Shown here in pieces: positions 1 to 7,007 of a stretch of 8,313 bases of DNA; the first letter of the stretch is position 1; every line of letters begins with the position of its first letter. The position numbers and the translations under genes are program-made. This DNA comes from an uncultured Collinsella sp. (lineage in GTDB: Bacteria > Actinomycetota > Coriobacteriia > Coriobacteriales > Coriobacteriaceae). The stretch covers positions 1-8,313 of the forward strand of contig USPT01000043.1 in NCBI GenBank assembly GCA_900556705.1, given 5' to 3'. The notes under the pieces were generated by a model that saw only the letters and a list, made by a program, of their open reading frames with translations, ran no database searches and was not told the DNA's origin.

Positions 1-922
1 GTGCATAGGCCTCAACGTCACTCGGCTCATCGATGCAGTCGATAATTACGCGCTGGAAGAGTGCCGGTGCGCACACGAAGCCCAGCGTACGGGCGGCACC
101 GGCAACGGCGGGCATTAGACGATCTGCCTGAGGATTCGTATTGGGAACAAGGATCCACCCCACGCGCTCGCCCGGCAGCGACAGCGACTTGGAATACGAG
201 TAGCACACGATGGTGTGCTCGTAGATCGAGGGCACCCAAGGCACCTCGGCACCGTACACAATCTCGCGGTACGGCTCATCCGAGATGAGCATAATCGGAT
301 TCTCGGGATCGCGCTGAGCGTTGGCCTCGCGCAGAACATTGGCCAGTCGCGTCAGAGTGTCGCATGTATATACGGCACCGGTCGGATTGTTGGGAGAGTC
401 AATGATGACGGCCGCCGTCTTATCGCTGATCGCCTTGAGCACGTTGTCCACGCTCAGCTGGAACGTATCTTCATCGGCGAGCGCCTCAACACACGTACAG
501 CCGGCCTTCTCAATCCAAACGCGATACTCCGGAAAGTACGGGGCGATAACGATGACCTCGTCACCCGGATTGGTAACGGCGTTGAGCGTGCAGGTGAGCG
601 AGGCCGCCGCACCCACGGTCATAAAGACGTCTTTGCCCTCATAGCTCGTGCCAAAGCGGCGGTTGAGCGACTCGGCCACGGCGGCACGACACTGCGGCAA
701 GCCCGGTGCGGGCGTATAGCCATGCAGCTGGTCGCTCGGCAGCTCCAAAGCCTTCTTAATGGACTCCGCCACGGCAGCAGGCGCCGGAACACTCGGGTTG
801 CCCAGCGAGAAATCGAACACGTTTTCCGCACCGATCTGTGCCTTGCGCTCAAGACCGTAGCTAAAGATCTCACGGATGATGGAGCTTTCCGCGCCGCGAG
901 CATACATAGTTTCGTTGATCAT
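1..922 (-). CDS. PLP-dependent class I/II aminotransferase, C-terminus beyond window
   Basis: This is a fold-type I pyridoxal-phosphate enzyme that moves an amino group between an amino acid and a 2-oxo acid in the cytoplasm. Only the first 307 codons are present; family members are usually about 390-400 residues, so roughly a quarter is missing at the left edge. Visible landmarks are GNPSVPAP (residues 41-48, substrate-entry region), SPNNPTG (176-182, cofactor-contacting Asn), SDEPY (214-218, the Asp that pairs with the pyridine nitrogen and the Tyr), and SYSKSLSLPGERVG (242-255), with probable Schiff-base Lys245 and phosphate-contacting Arg253. The start at 922 is chosen because AAAGGGGAAC lies just upstream; the Met five codons later is the alternative. 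The substrate (aspartate, aromatic or other) cannot be told from sequence alone. It is separated from ftsH by a terminator, so it is probably transcribed on its own. Confidence 0.93.
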   Translation of the reverse strand, partial: MINETMYARGAESSIIREIFSYGLERKAQIGAENVFDFSLGNPSVPAPAAVAESIKKALELPSDQLHGYTPAPGLPQCRAAVAESLNRRFGTSYEGKDVFMTVGAAASLTCTLNAVTNPGDEVIVIAPYFPEYRVWIEKAGCTCVEALADEDTFQLSVDNVLKAISDKTAAVIIDSPNNPTGAVYTCDTLTRLANVLREANAQRDPENPIMLISDEPYREIVYGAEVPWVPSIYEHTIVCYSYSKSLSLPGERVGWILVPNTNPQADRLMPAVAGAARTLGFVCAPALFQRVIIDCIDEPSDVEAYA

Positions 923-946
923 CTGTTCCCCTTTCGCATAGGCGCT

Positions 947-952
947 ATTGTA
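947..952 (-). promoter_or_regulatory. Candidate -10 box for the aminotransferase gene
   Basis: TACAAT on the minus strand lies 24 nt upstream of the start codon, a suitable place for a sigma-70-type -10 element with a short leader. No good -35 hexamer is visible 16-18 nt further upstream (the best is CGGCAC). The same TACAAT hexamer recurs upstream of tilS and of the gene at 7130, which raises confidence somewhat. Confidence 0.45.
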
Positions 953-986
953 CGCTTTAGCCGAGCAAAGTGCCGCAGCAATGTTA

Positions 987-1038
987 ATTGGGGACAGACT
1001 TAAATGCGTGAAAACGCTCATTTAAGTCTGTCCCCAAT
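987..1038. repeat. Perfect 20-bp inverted repeat, REP/MITE-like palindrome
   Basis: Two perfectly complementary 20-nt arms, 987-1006 (begins ATTGGGGACAGAC) and 1019-1038 (ends GTCTGTCCCCAAT), flank a 12-nt centre. The centre can fold further as GCGT-GAAA-ACGC, giving a GNRA-type tetraloop if two bases bulge out. Outside the arms one mismatch is followed by two more complementary pairs (TT 984-985 and AA 1039-1040). It lies between the ftsH terminator and the aminotransferase promoter. It has no U-run on either side, so it is not a normal intrinsic terminator. GGGGACAGAC-type palindromes resemble dispersed REP-like elements that IS200-like RAYT transposases are thought to move; that assignment is inference from recall, since only one copy is in the window. 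Confidence 0.75.
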
Positions 1039-1061
1039 CAACAGACGGCCCCATATCGGCC

Positions 1062-1101
1062 AAAAGGAAAAGCCTCCACAGGTTTCCCCACGGAGGCTTT
1101 T
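1062..1101 (-). terminator. Rho-independent terminator of the tilS-hpt-ftsH operon
   Basis: On the minus strand AAAAGCCTCC (1101-1092) pairs perfectly with GGAGGCTTTT (1077-1068) across a 14-nt loop, and the transcript continues CCTTTT. It starts about 10 nt after the ftsH stop codon, as expected for an operon-end terminator. Confidence 0.85.
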
Positions 1102-1111
1102 GTTACAAAGA

Positions 1112-3241
1112 CTATTTGTCGGCGTCGGCTTCGGCGACGGCATGGTCATCGTCAGCATCATCGGATGCGGCGTCGGCATCCTCCTGCATAGCCGCCTGCG
1201 CAAATGCGGCGGCATCGGCCGCAAGCTCCTCCTCGCTCATGCGAGGCGCACGCTTCTTGGTCGGCATGCCAGCAGCCTTGGCGTTGCGCTCCTCCTTGGC
1301 CGCCAGGATATCGTCCTCGCGCTCAAGGTAGGCGTCCCACTCGTTATCGAGCAGGGCATTCACGGCATCGCCCTCGACAGTCTCGCGCTCAAGCAGTACC
1401 TTGGCCATCAGGTCGAGCTGATCGCGACGGGCATCCAGGATCTCGACCGCACGACGATGGGCCTCACGCATAATGCGCTGGACCTCGATATCGATGCGAC
1501 GCGCCGTCTCCTCGGAGTAATCCTGATGGTCGGCATAGTCGCGGCCCAGGAATACCTGATGCTGCGCCTCACCAAACACCTGCGTTCCAAGCTCCTCGCT
1601 CATGCCCAGGCGCGTGACCATCTCGCGCGCCATCTTGGTCGCGCGCTCCAGATCGTTGCTCGCGCCCGACGTGATGTCGTCGCACATGAGCTCCTCGGCC
1701 ACGCGACCGCCCAAGAACACGGCAAGCTCGTCGAGCATCTCGTTCTTGGTCTTGAGGAAGTGGTCCTCCTGTGGAAGCTGCAGCGTGTAACCCAAAGCCT
1801 GGCCGCGGCTGACGATCGAGATCTTGTGAACCGGATCGGAGTGCTCCAGGTTATGGCCCACCAAAGTGTGACCGCTCTCGTGGTAGGCAATCGTGGTGCG
1901 CTCGGCCTCGGTCATCACGCGACCCTTGCGCTGCGGACCGGCAATCACGCGCTCCATCGATTCCTCGACCTCGTCCATCGAGATTACGGAACGATGGCGG
2001 CGGGCAGCCAACAGTGCAGACTCATTGAGCAAGTTCGCCAGATCGGCGCCGGTGAAGCCAACGGTCATCTGGGCGAGCTTCTCAAACTTAACGTCCTCGT
2101 CCATCGGCTTGTTCTCGGCATGCACGCGCAAGATCTGCTCGCGGCCCTTCACATCCGGACGGTCGACCGTAACTTGACGGTCAAAACGACCGGGGCGCAG
2201 CAACGCCGGATCCAGGATGTCAGGACGGTTGGTTGCAGCGATCAGGATGACCGACTCGCTCTCCTCAAAACCGTCCATCTCGACCAGCAGCTGGTTGAGC
2301 GTCTGCTCGCGCTCGTCGTGACCGCCGCCCAAGCCAGCTCCGCGCTGACGTCCCACAGCATCGATCTCATCGATGAAGATGATCGACGGGGCCTGGGACT
2401 TGGCCTCCTTAAAGAGGTCGCGCACACGGCTGGCGCCGACACCCACGAACATCTCGACAAAGTCGGAACCCGAGATGCTAAAGAACGGCACGCCCGCCTC
2501 GCCGGCAACGGCCTTGGCCAGCAGCGTTTTACCGGTGCCCGGAGGGCCCACCAGCAACACGCCACGCGGGATCTTGGCGCCCAGTTTGCGATAGCGGTCC
2601 GGATCGCTCAAAAAGTCACGGATCTCCTCGAGTTCCTCGACTGCCTCGTCCACGCCGGCAACGTCTTCAAACTTGACCTTGGGGCGCGTGGCCTCGTTGG
2701 TCTTGGCGTTGGTCTTGCCAAACTGCATGTTCCTGTTGTTGGCGCCCATCATCTGGCGCATAAAGTAGAACATGATGGCGATCAGGGCGATTGTCGGAAG
2801 CACGCTCATCGCCAGGTCGCCCCAAAAATCGGGATCGTTGGTGTTGACGATGTACTTGGTATCGGGGTGCTCCGCCATGAGCTCGGCAAGCGAATCGGAG
2901 CCGACATAGGTCGAGGAGAAGCTCTTGAGCTCGCTCGTATCGCCCTTGTCCTTCTTCGTATTCCAGTAATGACCCGTCACGCTTCCGTCTTGAACCGTAT
3001 AGGTCAGATCTTCGACGCGATCCTGCTTGATGGCGCTCACCATCTCGCTCGTCGCGAGCTTAACGGTATTGCTGGAATTGGCAAAGCCGGAGCCCATGTT
3101 AAAGAAGGCGTAGCCCAGAAGCGCGCAAGCCAAAATAAAATACAGCCAGCCCGGACGCGTGGGCTTCTTGCCTCCGGGCATCCCCGGGATCTTAGGCTCC
3201 CGGGGAGTCTGGGAATTGTTATCGTTACGGTCGTCGGGCAT
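1112..3241 (-). CDS. ftsH: ATP-dependent zinc metalloprotease FtsH
   Basis: This membrane-anchored AAA+ protease forms hexamers that use ATP to unfold and degrade damaged or unassembled membrane proteins and some cytosolic regulators. The 709 residues show a Pro/Gly-rich cytoplasmic N-terminus (1-31), a membrane segment (about 32-49), an extracytoplasmic FtsH domain (about 55-140), a second membrane segment (about 143-161), Walker A GPPGTGKT (232-239), pore motif FVGVG (265-269), Walker B IIFIDE (287-292), second region of homology with GRFDR (351-355), zinc site HESGH (454-458) and probable third ligand Asp530 in GASND. All key residues are present. The tail after residue 660 is rich in Ala, Asp and Glu and is probably disordered. 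The start follows the hpt stop by one nucleotide, with GGAGG at 3254-3258 inside the end of hpt (a rather long 12-nt spacing), so the two genes are cotranscribed. Confidence 0.98.
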   Translation of the reverse strand: MPDDRNDNNSQTPREPKIPGMPGGKKPTRPGWLYFILACALLGYAFFNMGSGFANSSNTVKLATSEMVSAIKQDRVEDLTYTVQDGSVTGHYWNTKKDKGDTSELKSFSSTYVGSDSLAELMAEHPDTKYIVNTNDPDFWGDLAMSVLPTIALIAIMFYFMRQMMGANNRNMQFGKTNAKTNEATRPKVKFEDVAGVDEAVEELEEIRDFLSDPDRYRKLGAKIPRGVLLVGPPGTGKTLLAKAVAGEAGVPFFSISGSDFVEMFVGVGASRVRDLFKEAKSQAPSIIFIDEIDAVGRQRGAGLGGGHDEREQTLNQLLVEMDGFEESESVILIAATNRPDILDPALLRPGRFDRQVTVDRPDVKGREQILRVHAENKPMDEDVKFEKLAQMTVGFTGADLANLLNESALLAARRHRSVISMDEVEESMERVIAGPQRKGRVMTEAERTTIAYHESGHTLVGHNLEHSDPVHKISIVSRGQALGYTLQLPQEDHFLKTKNEMLDELAVFLGGRVAEELMCDDITSGASNDLERATKMAREMVTRLGMSEELGTQVFGEAQHQVFLGRDYADHQDYSEETARRIDIEVQRIMREAHRRAVEILDARRDQLDLMAKVLLERETVEGDAVNALLDNEWDAYLEREDDILAAKEERNAKAAGMPTKKRAPRMSEEELAADAAAFAQAAMQEDADAASDDADDDHAVAEADADK

Positions 3242-3242
3242 C

Positions 3243-3791
3243 TTACGAATAAACCTCCGGTTTCAAAATGCCCAGATACGGAAGGTTACGATAGCGCTCG
3301 GCATAGTCGAGGCCGTAGCCCACCACAAAGGCATCGGGGCAATGGGTTCCAACATACTTGGGCGTGATGGCCGAGGTACGGTCCTCAACGTCCTTCCACA
3401 GGAAGGCGGCGACCTCCAGAGAAGCGGGCTTGCGGCTCTCGAGGTTCTTCATCAGATACTTGAGCGTCAGGCCCGAGTCCAGAATGTCCTCGACGATCAG
3501 CACGTCGCGACCGCGGATGTCGATATCCAGGTCCTTAATGATACGCACGATACCCGAGGACTTCACGCCGTCGCCATAGCTCGAAACAGCCATGAAATCG
3601 ATGTTGGTCGGCAGCTCGATCTTGCGCATCAGGTCGCCCATAAAGACCACGGCGCCGCGCAGGACCGCAATCAGCACCAGATCCTTACCCGCGTAGTCGC
3701 GAGTAATCTGCTCGCCTAGGCGAGAGACGATACCGTCGATATCCTCCTGCGTAAACAGAACCTTCTCGATATCCGGATGTTGAGAAGCCAT
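3243..3791 (-). CDS. hpt: Hypoxanthine phosphoribosyltransferase
   Basis: This purine-salvage enzyme joins hypoxanthine (often also guanine) to PRPP to make IMP or GMP in the cytoplasm. At 182 residues it has normal bacterial length. The PRPP-binding signature VLIVEDILDSGLT sits at 97-109. The SSYGDG flexible-loop region (70-75) covers the active site, and the C-terminal purine-binding region GYGLDYAERYRNLPYLG (158-174) is typical of the family. The ATG at 3791 has AAAGGG five nucleotides upstream. It lies 147 nt downstream of tilS and 1 nt upstream of ftsH. The order tilS-hpt-ftsH is also known in Bacillus subtilis and other Gram-positives. Codon usage and composition match the neighbours, and nothing looks broken. 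The symbol hprT is also used for this family. Confidence 0.97.
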   Translation of the reverse strand: MASQHPDIEKVLFTQEDIDGIVSRLGEQITRDYAGKDLVLIAVLRGAVVFMGDLMRKIELPTNIDFMAVSSYGDGVKSSGIVRIIKDLDIDIRGRDVLIVEDILDSGLTLKYLMKNLESRKPASLEVAAFLWKDVEDRTSAITPKYVGTHCPDAFVVGYGLDYAERYRNLPYLGILKPEVYS

Positions 3792-3847
3792 GACAACCCT
3801 TTCTTGTGCTTATCGCCCACACACCGCCGTATGGACGCGAACTTCAC

Positions 3848-3853
3848 ATTCTA
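3848..3853 (-). promoter_or_regulatory. Weak candidate -10 box upstream of hpt
   Basis: TAGAAT on the minus strand lies 56 nt before the hpt start, within the 147-nt gap after tilS. A poor -35-like TGGAAA sits 18 nt upstream. No intrinsic terminator is seen after tilS, so hpt may be reached by read-through, with this only an optional internal promoter. Confidence 0.25.
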
Positions 3854-3938
3854 GCAGCGCACGGGGTATATTTTCCAGCCCGTACGCCATCAGCGCGGGA
3901 ATACCGTCAACGTCGCACAGAATAGCTGACGTGGAACG

Positions 3939-5480
3939 CTATTCCGCATCGACCACGCGAAGCAGATACGCCACGCGCGTTGCGGCCGTGCATTTAAAAC
4001 GCTCGTCTGTGCGAACGCCTGCGACCCATACTACGGCACCTCCCGGAGCCGTTCTCACCACAGGAACGCCTGCGCGCTCAGAAACGGGAATACGAGCCTC
4101 GTTGAGCAGGTCGGATACCTTCTTACTTCGCCCACTCATGCCCAACGGACACATCACATCCCCCGGCGCGGGACCGTCTACCCACAGACGCGCCAAACGC
4201 GCCTCGGCGGGAATCTCCCCGCGCGAGCCGGCGAGCATCCGTTCGCTATCGCGATCGGCAAAGCCCAGCGTCGCGGCATCCACCATAGCGGCCACCCCTC
4301 CGGCACCCGCGAGTTCACGAGCACGGCGCACAATATCGCACCCCGGCTCGACGGCCATCGTCTCTGCCACCAGGATGCGGCCCGCCCCCAGCGGCAATCG
4401 ACCGGGAATGGTGACCCAATCGGCAACTAACCCCTCGCGCGCCGCCGGGGCCTTGAATGACAGCATGCCAAACTCCACGCGCGCATCGATTCCCGCCGGC
4501 AGCGTGACCGAACCCGAGCCTTCGGCGACACAGGCGAGCACGCGCTCCACATGCCGCATCTCCGGGCGAGCGTCGGGGTCGATACGCTTAATTGCCAGTC
4601 GCACCATGCGCCGAGCAATCACCACCTCGGCCGCGGCCAGTCGGCGAGCGTCAAGGACCAGTGCACCCGCCGCCTCCTTACGCAGGCAGCTTCGAAACGC
4701 CTGCGCGGAAAGCTGGGAAAGAAAGGCGTCCTCATCGCCTAAGATCTCGCAGGCGGCGCCAATCGTCTTACAGACGCTCGCGTTGCGCTGCGCCACCACC
4801 GGCATCACCCGATGGCGCACGTAGTTACGCAAGTACGACACGTCCTCGTTGCTCTCGTCCTCTCGCCACGGCTGACCATGCACCTGCAGATAGCCCACTA
4901 GCTCATCATGAGTCAGGTCGAGCAAGGGACGCACCACGATATTCCTCCGGCGAGGAATGCTCGATAGACCAGCGGGCCCCGAACCCTTAATCGCGTTCAT
5001 CAAAAACGTTTCCGCGCGATCCGAAGACGTGTGCGCGGTGCAGATACGAGCCGCCGTTCGCGGTGCCCCCGTCTGGGCGCAGAGCTCGCGGACATACCTC
5101 CGCGCCGCGGCATAGCGCACCTCGCGGGCAGCCGCCTCGATATTGCCCGATTCATCATCAAAATAGGCATGCTCAACACACAGCGGCAAGCCATATTGTG
5201 CGCATAGGCCGCGCACAAAGGCCTCGTCGCCATCGGATGCCTCACCGCGCAGATGATGGTTCACATGCAGCACGTGCAGTCGCTCGCGCGCGATGGGAGC
5301 TACACCACGCCCATCCTGAATATCCAACTTTGATGTGCACGCCATAAGGAGCAAAGCCGTCGAGTCCGCACCACCTGATACCATGAGCACCACGGGGGCA
5401 GCCGTCTGCCGCGTTGCCAGAGCTTTATCATCAGCCCACGATGCGGCATGGTGTCCATAATGCTGAGATACCGTTGGCAT
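3939..5480 (-). CDS. tilS: tRNA(Ile)-lysidine synthetase TilS
   Basis: TilS uses ATP and lysine to convert C34 of the CAU-anticodon isoleucine tRNA to lysidine, so that it reads AUA as Ile instead of AUG as Met. It is usually essential. The 513-residue product has the N-type ATP-pyrophosphatase P-loop SGGADS (35-40), the following HVNHHLRG (72-79) and HTSSDRAETFLMN (150-162) motifs, GSGPAGL (167-173) and WREDESN (205-211). The C-terminal TilS domain has GDVMCPLGMSGRSKKVSDLL (440-459), then IPVSERAGVPVV (464-475). The length is slightly above the usual 420-480, mostly a longer middle domain. The start at 5480 is supported by a strong AGGAGG (5487-5492) spaced 6 nt away. It is the first gene of the tilS-hpt-ftsH group and diverges from the WalJ-like gene. 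Confidence 0.96.
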   Translation of the reverse strand: MPTVSQHYGHHAASWADDKALATRQTAAPVVLMVSGGADSTALLLMACTSKLDIQDGRGVAPIARERLHVLHVNHHLRGEASDGDEAFVRGLCAQYGLPLCVEHAYFDDESGNIEAAAREVRYAAARRYVRELCAQTGAPRTAARICTAHTSSDRAETFLMNAIKGSGPAGLSSIPRRRNIVVRPLLDLTHDELVGYLQVHGQPWREDESNEDVSYLRNYVRHRVMPVVAQRNASVCKTIGAACEILGDEDAFLSQLSAQAFRSCLRKEAAGALVLDARRLAAAEVVIARRMVRLAIKRIDPDARPEMRHVERVLACVAEGSGSVTLPAGIDARVEFGMLSFKAPAAREGLVADWVTIPGRLPLGAGRILVAETMAVEPGCDIVRRARELAGAGGVAAMVDAATLGFADRDSERMLAGSRGEIPAEARLARLWVDGPAPGDVMCPLGMSGRSKKVSDLLNEARIPVSERAGVPVVRTAPGGAVVWVAGVRTDERFKCTAATRVAYLLRVVDAE

Positions 5481-5508
5481 TTGCTTCCTCCTCTATTCGT
5501 TCGCACCC

Positions 5509-5514
5509 ATTGTA
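5509..5514 (-). promoter_or_regulatory. Candidate -10 box for tilS operon
   Basis: TACAAT on the minus strand lies 28 nt upstream of the tilS start, which would put transcription start about 20 nt before the start codon. The nearest -35-like hexamer, GAGACA (5530-5535), has only 15-nt spacing and overlaps the first codons of the divergent gene. Confidence 0.45.
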
Positions 5515-5528
5515 TCCTTTGGAATCTT

Positions 5529-6338
5529 ATGTCTCGTCTGCACCTTCATATCCTTGGCAGCGGCTCAAAAGGCAACTGCGCGCTCATCGAAGACCCCCGG
5601 GGGCTCATCATGATTGACGACGGTCTTTCTCGCCGCGAGACATTAAAGCGCATGACAGAACTGGGGCTCTCGGCAGACAACGTCTCGGCTCTTCTCATTA
5701 CTCATGAGCATACCGATCACATCAAGGGCCTCGATGTCTGGTGCAAGCACTGGCACGGCCCCCTCTTTGCCAGCAGGGGCACACTTTCGAGCAAAGAAAA
5801 TCTTTCGCATCTGCCTGTCGAGGAATTCGATCCCGGTGACACCCTATCCATTGCCGGCATCCAGGTGCAAACCTACTCAACATCACACGATGTCATAAAT
5901 CCAGTCGGCTATCGATTCGACGCCCTCGATGATTCCATCGGCTTTGCCACCGACACCGGAGAGCTATCGAGCCAGGCCATGAACACCCTCAAAGATTGTC
6001 GAGTCCTCGCGCTCGAAAGCAACCACGATGTGACCATGCTGCGCGAGGGAGAATATCCCCGCTTTCTTCAGGAGCGTATCCTGTCTGCAAGGGGACACCT
6101 CTCCAACGACCAAGCCGCCGAAGCCGCGCGCGAACTTGTTACCGATCGCACCGAACAGCTCATTGCCATGCATATCAGCCAAGATAACAATCGTCCGAGC
6201 CTTACCATCAAAAGCTATGCCAAAGCTCTAGCCGCAACCCTGGATGACGAGGTCGGCAGCTCCGCCACCCTTCTCCAAGGATCGCGAAAACTCTCGATAC
6301 GCCCCGCAAGCCAGTATCGGCCAGCAACCATTCAATAG
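5529..6338 (+). CDS. MBL-fold metallohydrolase, WalJ/YycJ family
   Basis: This 269-residue metallo-beta-lactamase-fold protein resembles the WalJ/YycJ group, which is linked to cell-wall and DNA-replication coordination in Firmicutes and whose exact substrate is unsettled. It opens with LHILGSGSKGNCALIE (residues 6-21), typical of that group. The metal site is visible as THEHTDH (58-64), TSHD (118-121) and FATDTG (139-144). Further family motifs are ESNHD (163-167), GHLSN (189-193) and AMHISQDNN (213-221). It lacks a signal peptide and should be cytoplasmic. An upstream in-frame ATG at 5448 lies inside divergent tilS and would add 27 residues foreign to the family, so I start at 5529. No clear Shine-Dalgarno precedes that ATG, so a leaderless or very short-leader mRNA is possible. 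No walRK genes are adjacent here. It converges on hsp20 through a shared terminator. Confidence 0.9.
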   Translation: MSRLHLHILGSGSKGNCALIEDPRGLIMIDDGLSRRETLKRMTELGLSADNVSALLITHEHTDHIKGLDVWCKHWHGPLFASRGTLSSKENLSHLPVEEFDPGDTLSIAGIQVQTYSTSHDVINPVGYRFDALDDSIGFATDTGELSSQAMNTLKDCRVLALESNHDVTMLREGEYPRFLQERILSARGHLSNDQAAEAARELVTDRTEQLIAMHISQDNNRPSLTIKSYAKALAATLDDEVGSSATLLQGSRKLSIRPASQYRPATIQ

Positions 6339-6353
6339 GCTTTCCTAGACAGC

Positions 6354-6387
6354 AAAAGAGGCCGGGAATCGCTTCCCAGCCCCTTTT
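6354..6387. terminator. Bidirectional intrinsic terminator between walJ-like gene and hsp20
   Basis: Fifteen-nucleotide arms (6354-6368 and 6373-6387) pair with two mismatches around a TCGC loop. The left arm begins AAAA and the right arm ends TTTT, so a U-run follows the hairpin in either direction. It begins 16 nt after the plus-strand stop codon and lies 34 nt beyond the hsp20 stop codon, so it can serve both convergent genes. Confidence 0.85.
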
Positions 6388-6420
6388 GTAATCTCTTAAT
6401 AGCTCAGAACACCAACGAAG

Positions 6421-6852
6421 TTAGTCGATGGAGATCTTCGTAACGTTCTTCTTCTCGACGATCTTGGGAACCGTAACGGTCAGGATGCCGTCAGCGTACT
6501 TAGCCGAGAGGCCCTCGCTCGAAGCGTCCTTAAGATACACGCCACGCGTCGCGCTGTACGAGCTGAACTCCTTCTGCAGGAAGTTCTTGCCCTCGTTCTC
6601 CTCGTCTTCCTCGACATTCACGCTAATGGAGAGACGGCCCTCGTTAAGCTCGACATCGATATCGTCCTTGGCGACGCCGGTCAGATAAGCCTTGACCTCA
6701 TAGCCATCGCCCTTATCCTCAACGTCAACGGGGAACGCCTTAGAGGCAATCGAGCCGTTCGCCAGGTCACTCATATCATCAAACAGATCGAACAGCGAGC
6801 TTGCAGAGGGACGAACGCCAAAAACCGAACGATAAGGAACCATGCTTGCCAT
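6421..6852 (-). CDS. Hsp20 / alpha-crystallin family small heat shock protein
   Basis: Small heat shock proteins form oligomers that hold unfolding proteins in a refoldable state without ATP. The 143-residue product has an N-terminal FDLFDDM segment (21-27) and an alpha-crystallin domain of about residues 40-131. That domain ends with the hallmark YADGILTVTVPK (119-130), where G-x-L is conserved. A C-terminal I-x-I anchor (140-142) normally docks on neighbouring subunits. The reading frame is open to an ATG at 6885, but AAGGAG at 6861-6866 sits 8 nt before the ATG at 6852 and only that start gives a usual Hsp20 N-terminus. A Met three codons further in is less well placed. The upstream region has dyads that could be operators or an RNA structure, but no recognisable CIRCE. 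It appears to be transcribed alone. Confidence 0.95.
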   Translation of the reverse strand: MASMVPYRSVFGVRPSASSLFDLFDDMSDLANGSIASKAFPVDVEDKGDGYEVKAYLTGVAKDDIDVELNEGRLSISVNVEEDEENEGKNFLQKEFSSYSATRGVYLKDASSEGLSAKYADGILTVTVPKIVEKKNVTKISID

Positions 6853-6860
6853 GTTTACCA

Positions 6861-6866
6861 CTCCTT
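6861..6866 (-). promoter_or_regulatory. Shine-Dalgarno that fixes the hsp20 start
   Basis: AAGGAG on the minus strand lies 8 nt upstream of the ATG at 6852. It falls inside the longer open frame that begins at 6885, which argues against that upstream start. Confidence 0.8.
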
Positions 6867-6918
6867 TTAAGGACTGCCGAGCCATCTTCTAGGTGACTGG
6901 GACTTCTTTTGACGCTCT

Positions 6919-6947
6919 TATATATGCCCACCCGGTGCTCATATATA
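6919..6947. promoter_or_regulatory. 29-bp dyad upstream of hsp20, possible operator or leader hairpin
   Basis: TATATATG (6919-6926) and CATATATA (6940-6947) are perfect inverted arms. The 13-nt centre is itself nearly symmetric (CACC-C-GGTG), leaving only two mismatched pairs in 29 bp, centred on 6933. It lies 67-95 nt before the hsp20 start. It could be a repressor site overlapping the promoter or, if transcribed, a temperature-labile AU-rich stem. It matches neither CIRCE nor the HAIR consensus. The function is inferred. Confidence 0.45.
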
Positions 6948-6966
6948 CATCAGCTATAAAGTTTTT

Positions 6967-7007
6967 TGAGTCCAGTACTATAAGCATATCTAAGTGCATA
7001 GGACTCA
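6967..7007. repeat. Inverted repeat TGAGTCC / GGACTCA in the divergent region
   Basis: Perfect 7-bp arms at 6967-6973 and 7001-7007 are separated by 27 nt. Read as TTTGAGT (6965-6971) and ACTCAGG (7003-7009), each half differs by one base from a half-site of the HspR/HAIR consensus CTTGAGT-N7-ACTCAAG. The spacing here is 31 nt instead of 7, so it is not a standard HAIR. The intervening DNA is AT-rich and contains TAAGCATA and TAAGTGCATA as an imperfect direct repeat. Confidence 0.35.

Noticed and set aside
215..1003. A 262-codon plus-strand open frame opposite the aminotransferase
   Set aside because: The minus-strand frame encodes a clear PLP enzyme with all catalytic residues; the plus-strand product has no recognisable features.
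1004..3367. A 787-codon open frame on the plus strand, antisense to ftsH and the end of hpt
   Set aside because: It lies entirely opposite ftsH, whose motifs are all intact. It has no RBS, starts inside the palindrome, and its product is an odd Leu/His/Gly/Arg mixture with no recognisable domain. GC-rich codon bias in the real gene explains the open frame.
3790..4824. A 344-codon plus-strand open frame antisense to tilS
   Set aside because: It is a Ser/Thr/Arg/Ala-rich shadow product opposite an intact tilS, with no RBS or domain.
5448..5528. N-terminal extension of the WalJ-like protein from an upstream ATG
   Set aside because: It would overlap the tilS start and add residues not seen before the conserved LHILGSGSKGN opening of the family; the ATG at 5529 is preferred.
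6853..6885. Eleven-residue N-terminal extension of Hsp20
   Set aside because: A good Shine-Dalgarno lies within this segment and points to the ATG at 6852.
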